DNA of 6,369 nt from Sphingobacteriaceae bacterium (GTDB lineage: Bacteria; Bacteroidota; Bacteroidia; B-17B0; Aurantibacillaceae): contig JAHEYE010000206.1 of assembly GCA_023251695.1 (NCBI GenBank), forward strand, positions 1 to 6,369, read 5' to 3'. Positions 6,069 through 6,369 of the stretch are shown here, in pieces. Position 1 is the stretch's first letter. The number at the start of each line of letters is the position of its first letter. The position numbers and the translations under genes are program-made. The notes below the pieces were generated by a model. It was not told the DNA's origin and did not search any database. It worked only from the letters and a program-made list of their open reading frames with translations.

Positions 6069-6099
6069 AAAAAAAGCCCGGAAAATTCCAAGGCTTTTT
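6069..6099 (-). terminator. Intrinsic terminator, probably bidirectional
   Basis: AAAAAAAGCC on the left pairs with GGCTTTTT on the right, and GGAA/TTCC extend the inner stem. It lies 20 bases beyond the stop of the minus-strand gene ending at 6119, with a T-rich run on the exit side in that direction. The plus-strand side also ends in five T's, so it can back up the tRNA terminator. Confidence 0.75.
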
Positions 6100-6118
6100 A
6101 AATAAACCATTTAAAAAA

Positions 6119-6369
6119 TTATCTTTTTCCCAGTACCACTTCTTTTTCGGCCATAGCCATATCCTTAGCAGGTGCGTTTAAACGTACCATTAAAGCTTTC
6201 TTAATATTAAACGCATAAGTATCGTTCCCTTCAAAATTTTCCACCTTATCATAATAGCTTAAAATAGCTAATGGAAAGTCAAGGGCCTCCGTATCTAAAT
6301 ACTGAGCCTCATTGTTGCTAATAGGTTCTTCTACTTCAAAGCTTACCATAAATTTTTCGAGCTCCTGGT
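6119..6369 (-). CDS. C-terminal end of an unrecognised protein (cut by window edge)
   Basis: The frame is open from the right edge of the window to a TAA at 6119-6121, giving 82 visible residues. An ATG at 6349 could be read as a start, but the six codons before it (QELEKF) look coding and continue smoothly into MVSFEVEEP. The gene therefore most likely starts outside the window. The visible part is acidic at first (EVEEPISNNEAQYLDTEALD), then LAILSYYDKVENFEGNDTY, and becomes basic towards the end (IKKALMVRLNAPAKDM, ending VVLGKR). There is no signal peptide, membrane helix, T9SS tail or known motif. It is probably cytoplasmic. A strong terminator follows. I do not recognise the family. Confidence 0.65.
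   Translation of the reverse strand, partial: QELEKFMVSFEVEEPISNNEAQYLDTEALDFPLAILSYYDKVENFEGNDTYAFNIKKALMVRLNAPAKDMAMAEKEVVLGKR

Noticed and set aside
6119..6349. Reading the last gene as a complete 76-residue protein starting at the ATG at 6349
   Set aside because: The frame continues to the window edge with coding-like residues, so a truncated gene is more likely. An AGGAG lies upstream but too far from the ATG to decide.

Overview
The window looks like a chromosomal segment of a member of the Bacteroidota, probably from the Flavobacteriales/Sphingobacteriales side. The base composition is AT-rich. Genes lack clear Shine-Dalgarno sites. One promoter matches the Bacteroidota consensus exactly (TTTG, 19 bases, TAnnTTTG). 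One protein ends in a type IX secretion (T9SS) sorting tail, and the Era and biotin carboxylase sequences have the flavour of this phylum. No species is claimed.

Layout from left to right. (1) 1-505, minus strand: the first 168 codons of a biotin carboxylase subunit of an acyl-CoA carboxylase, running off the window edge. (2) 553-1998, minus: an exported, membrane-anchored protein with eight TPR units, a coiled coil, one membrane span, and a tail that stops where an SpoIIE/RsbU-type phosphatase domain would be expected. (3) 2148-3083 and 3151-3558, plus: an exported protein of unknown function and a small four-helix membrane protein, separated by a compact double hairpin that looks like a dispersed repeat. 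(4) 3562-4734, minus: a secreted glycine-rich protein with a domain resembling the glycine-rich ligand-binding region of the animal receptor kinases ALK and LTK, followed by a T9SS tail. (5) 4735-4900: an intergenic stretch carrying a row of TAG-phased heptamers. (6) About 5791-4901, minus: the GTPase Era, whose conserved P-loop lies upstream of its first ATG, in an open frame with no ATG, GTG or TTG. (7) 5801-6000, plus: promoter, initiator tRNA-fMet and terminator, a complete transcription unit divergent from era. (8) 6119-6369, minus: the C-terminal end of an unrecognised protein, with its own terminator.

Most of the window is not one functional system. Era (ribosome small-subunit maturation) and tRNA-fMet (initiation) are divergently placed housekeeping genes whose regulatory regions overlap. 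The TPR and T9SS proteins act outside the inner membrane. The strongest points for follow-up are the ALK/LTK-like secreted protein, the apparent non-canonical start of era, the heptad-phased repeat, and the TPR protein that ends before its expected output domain.
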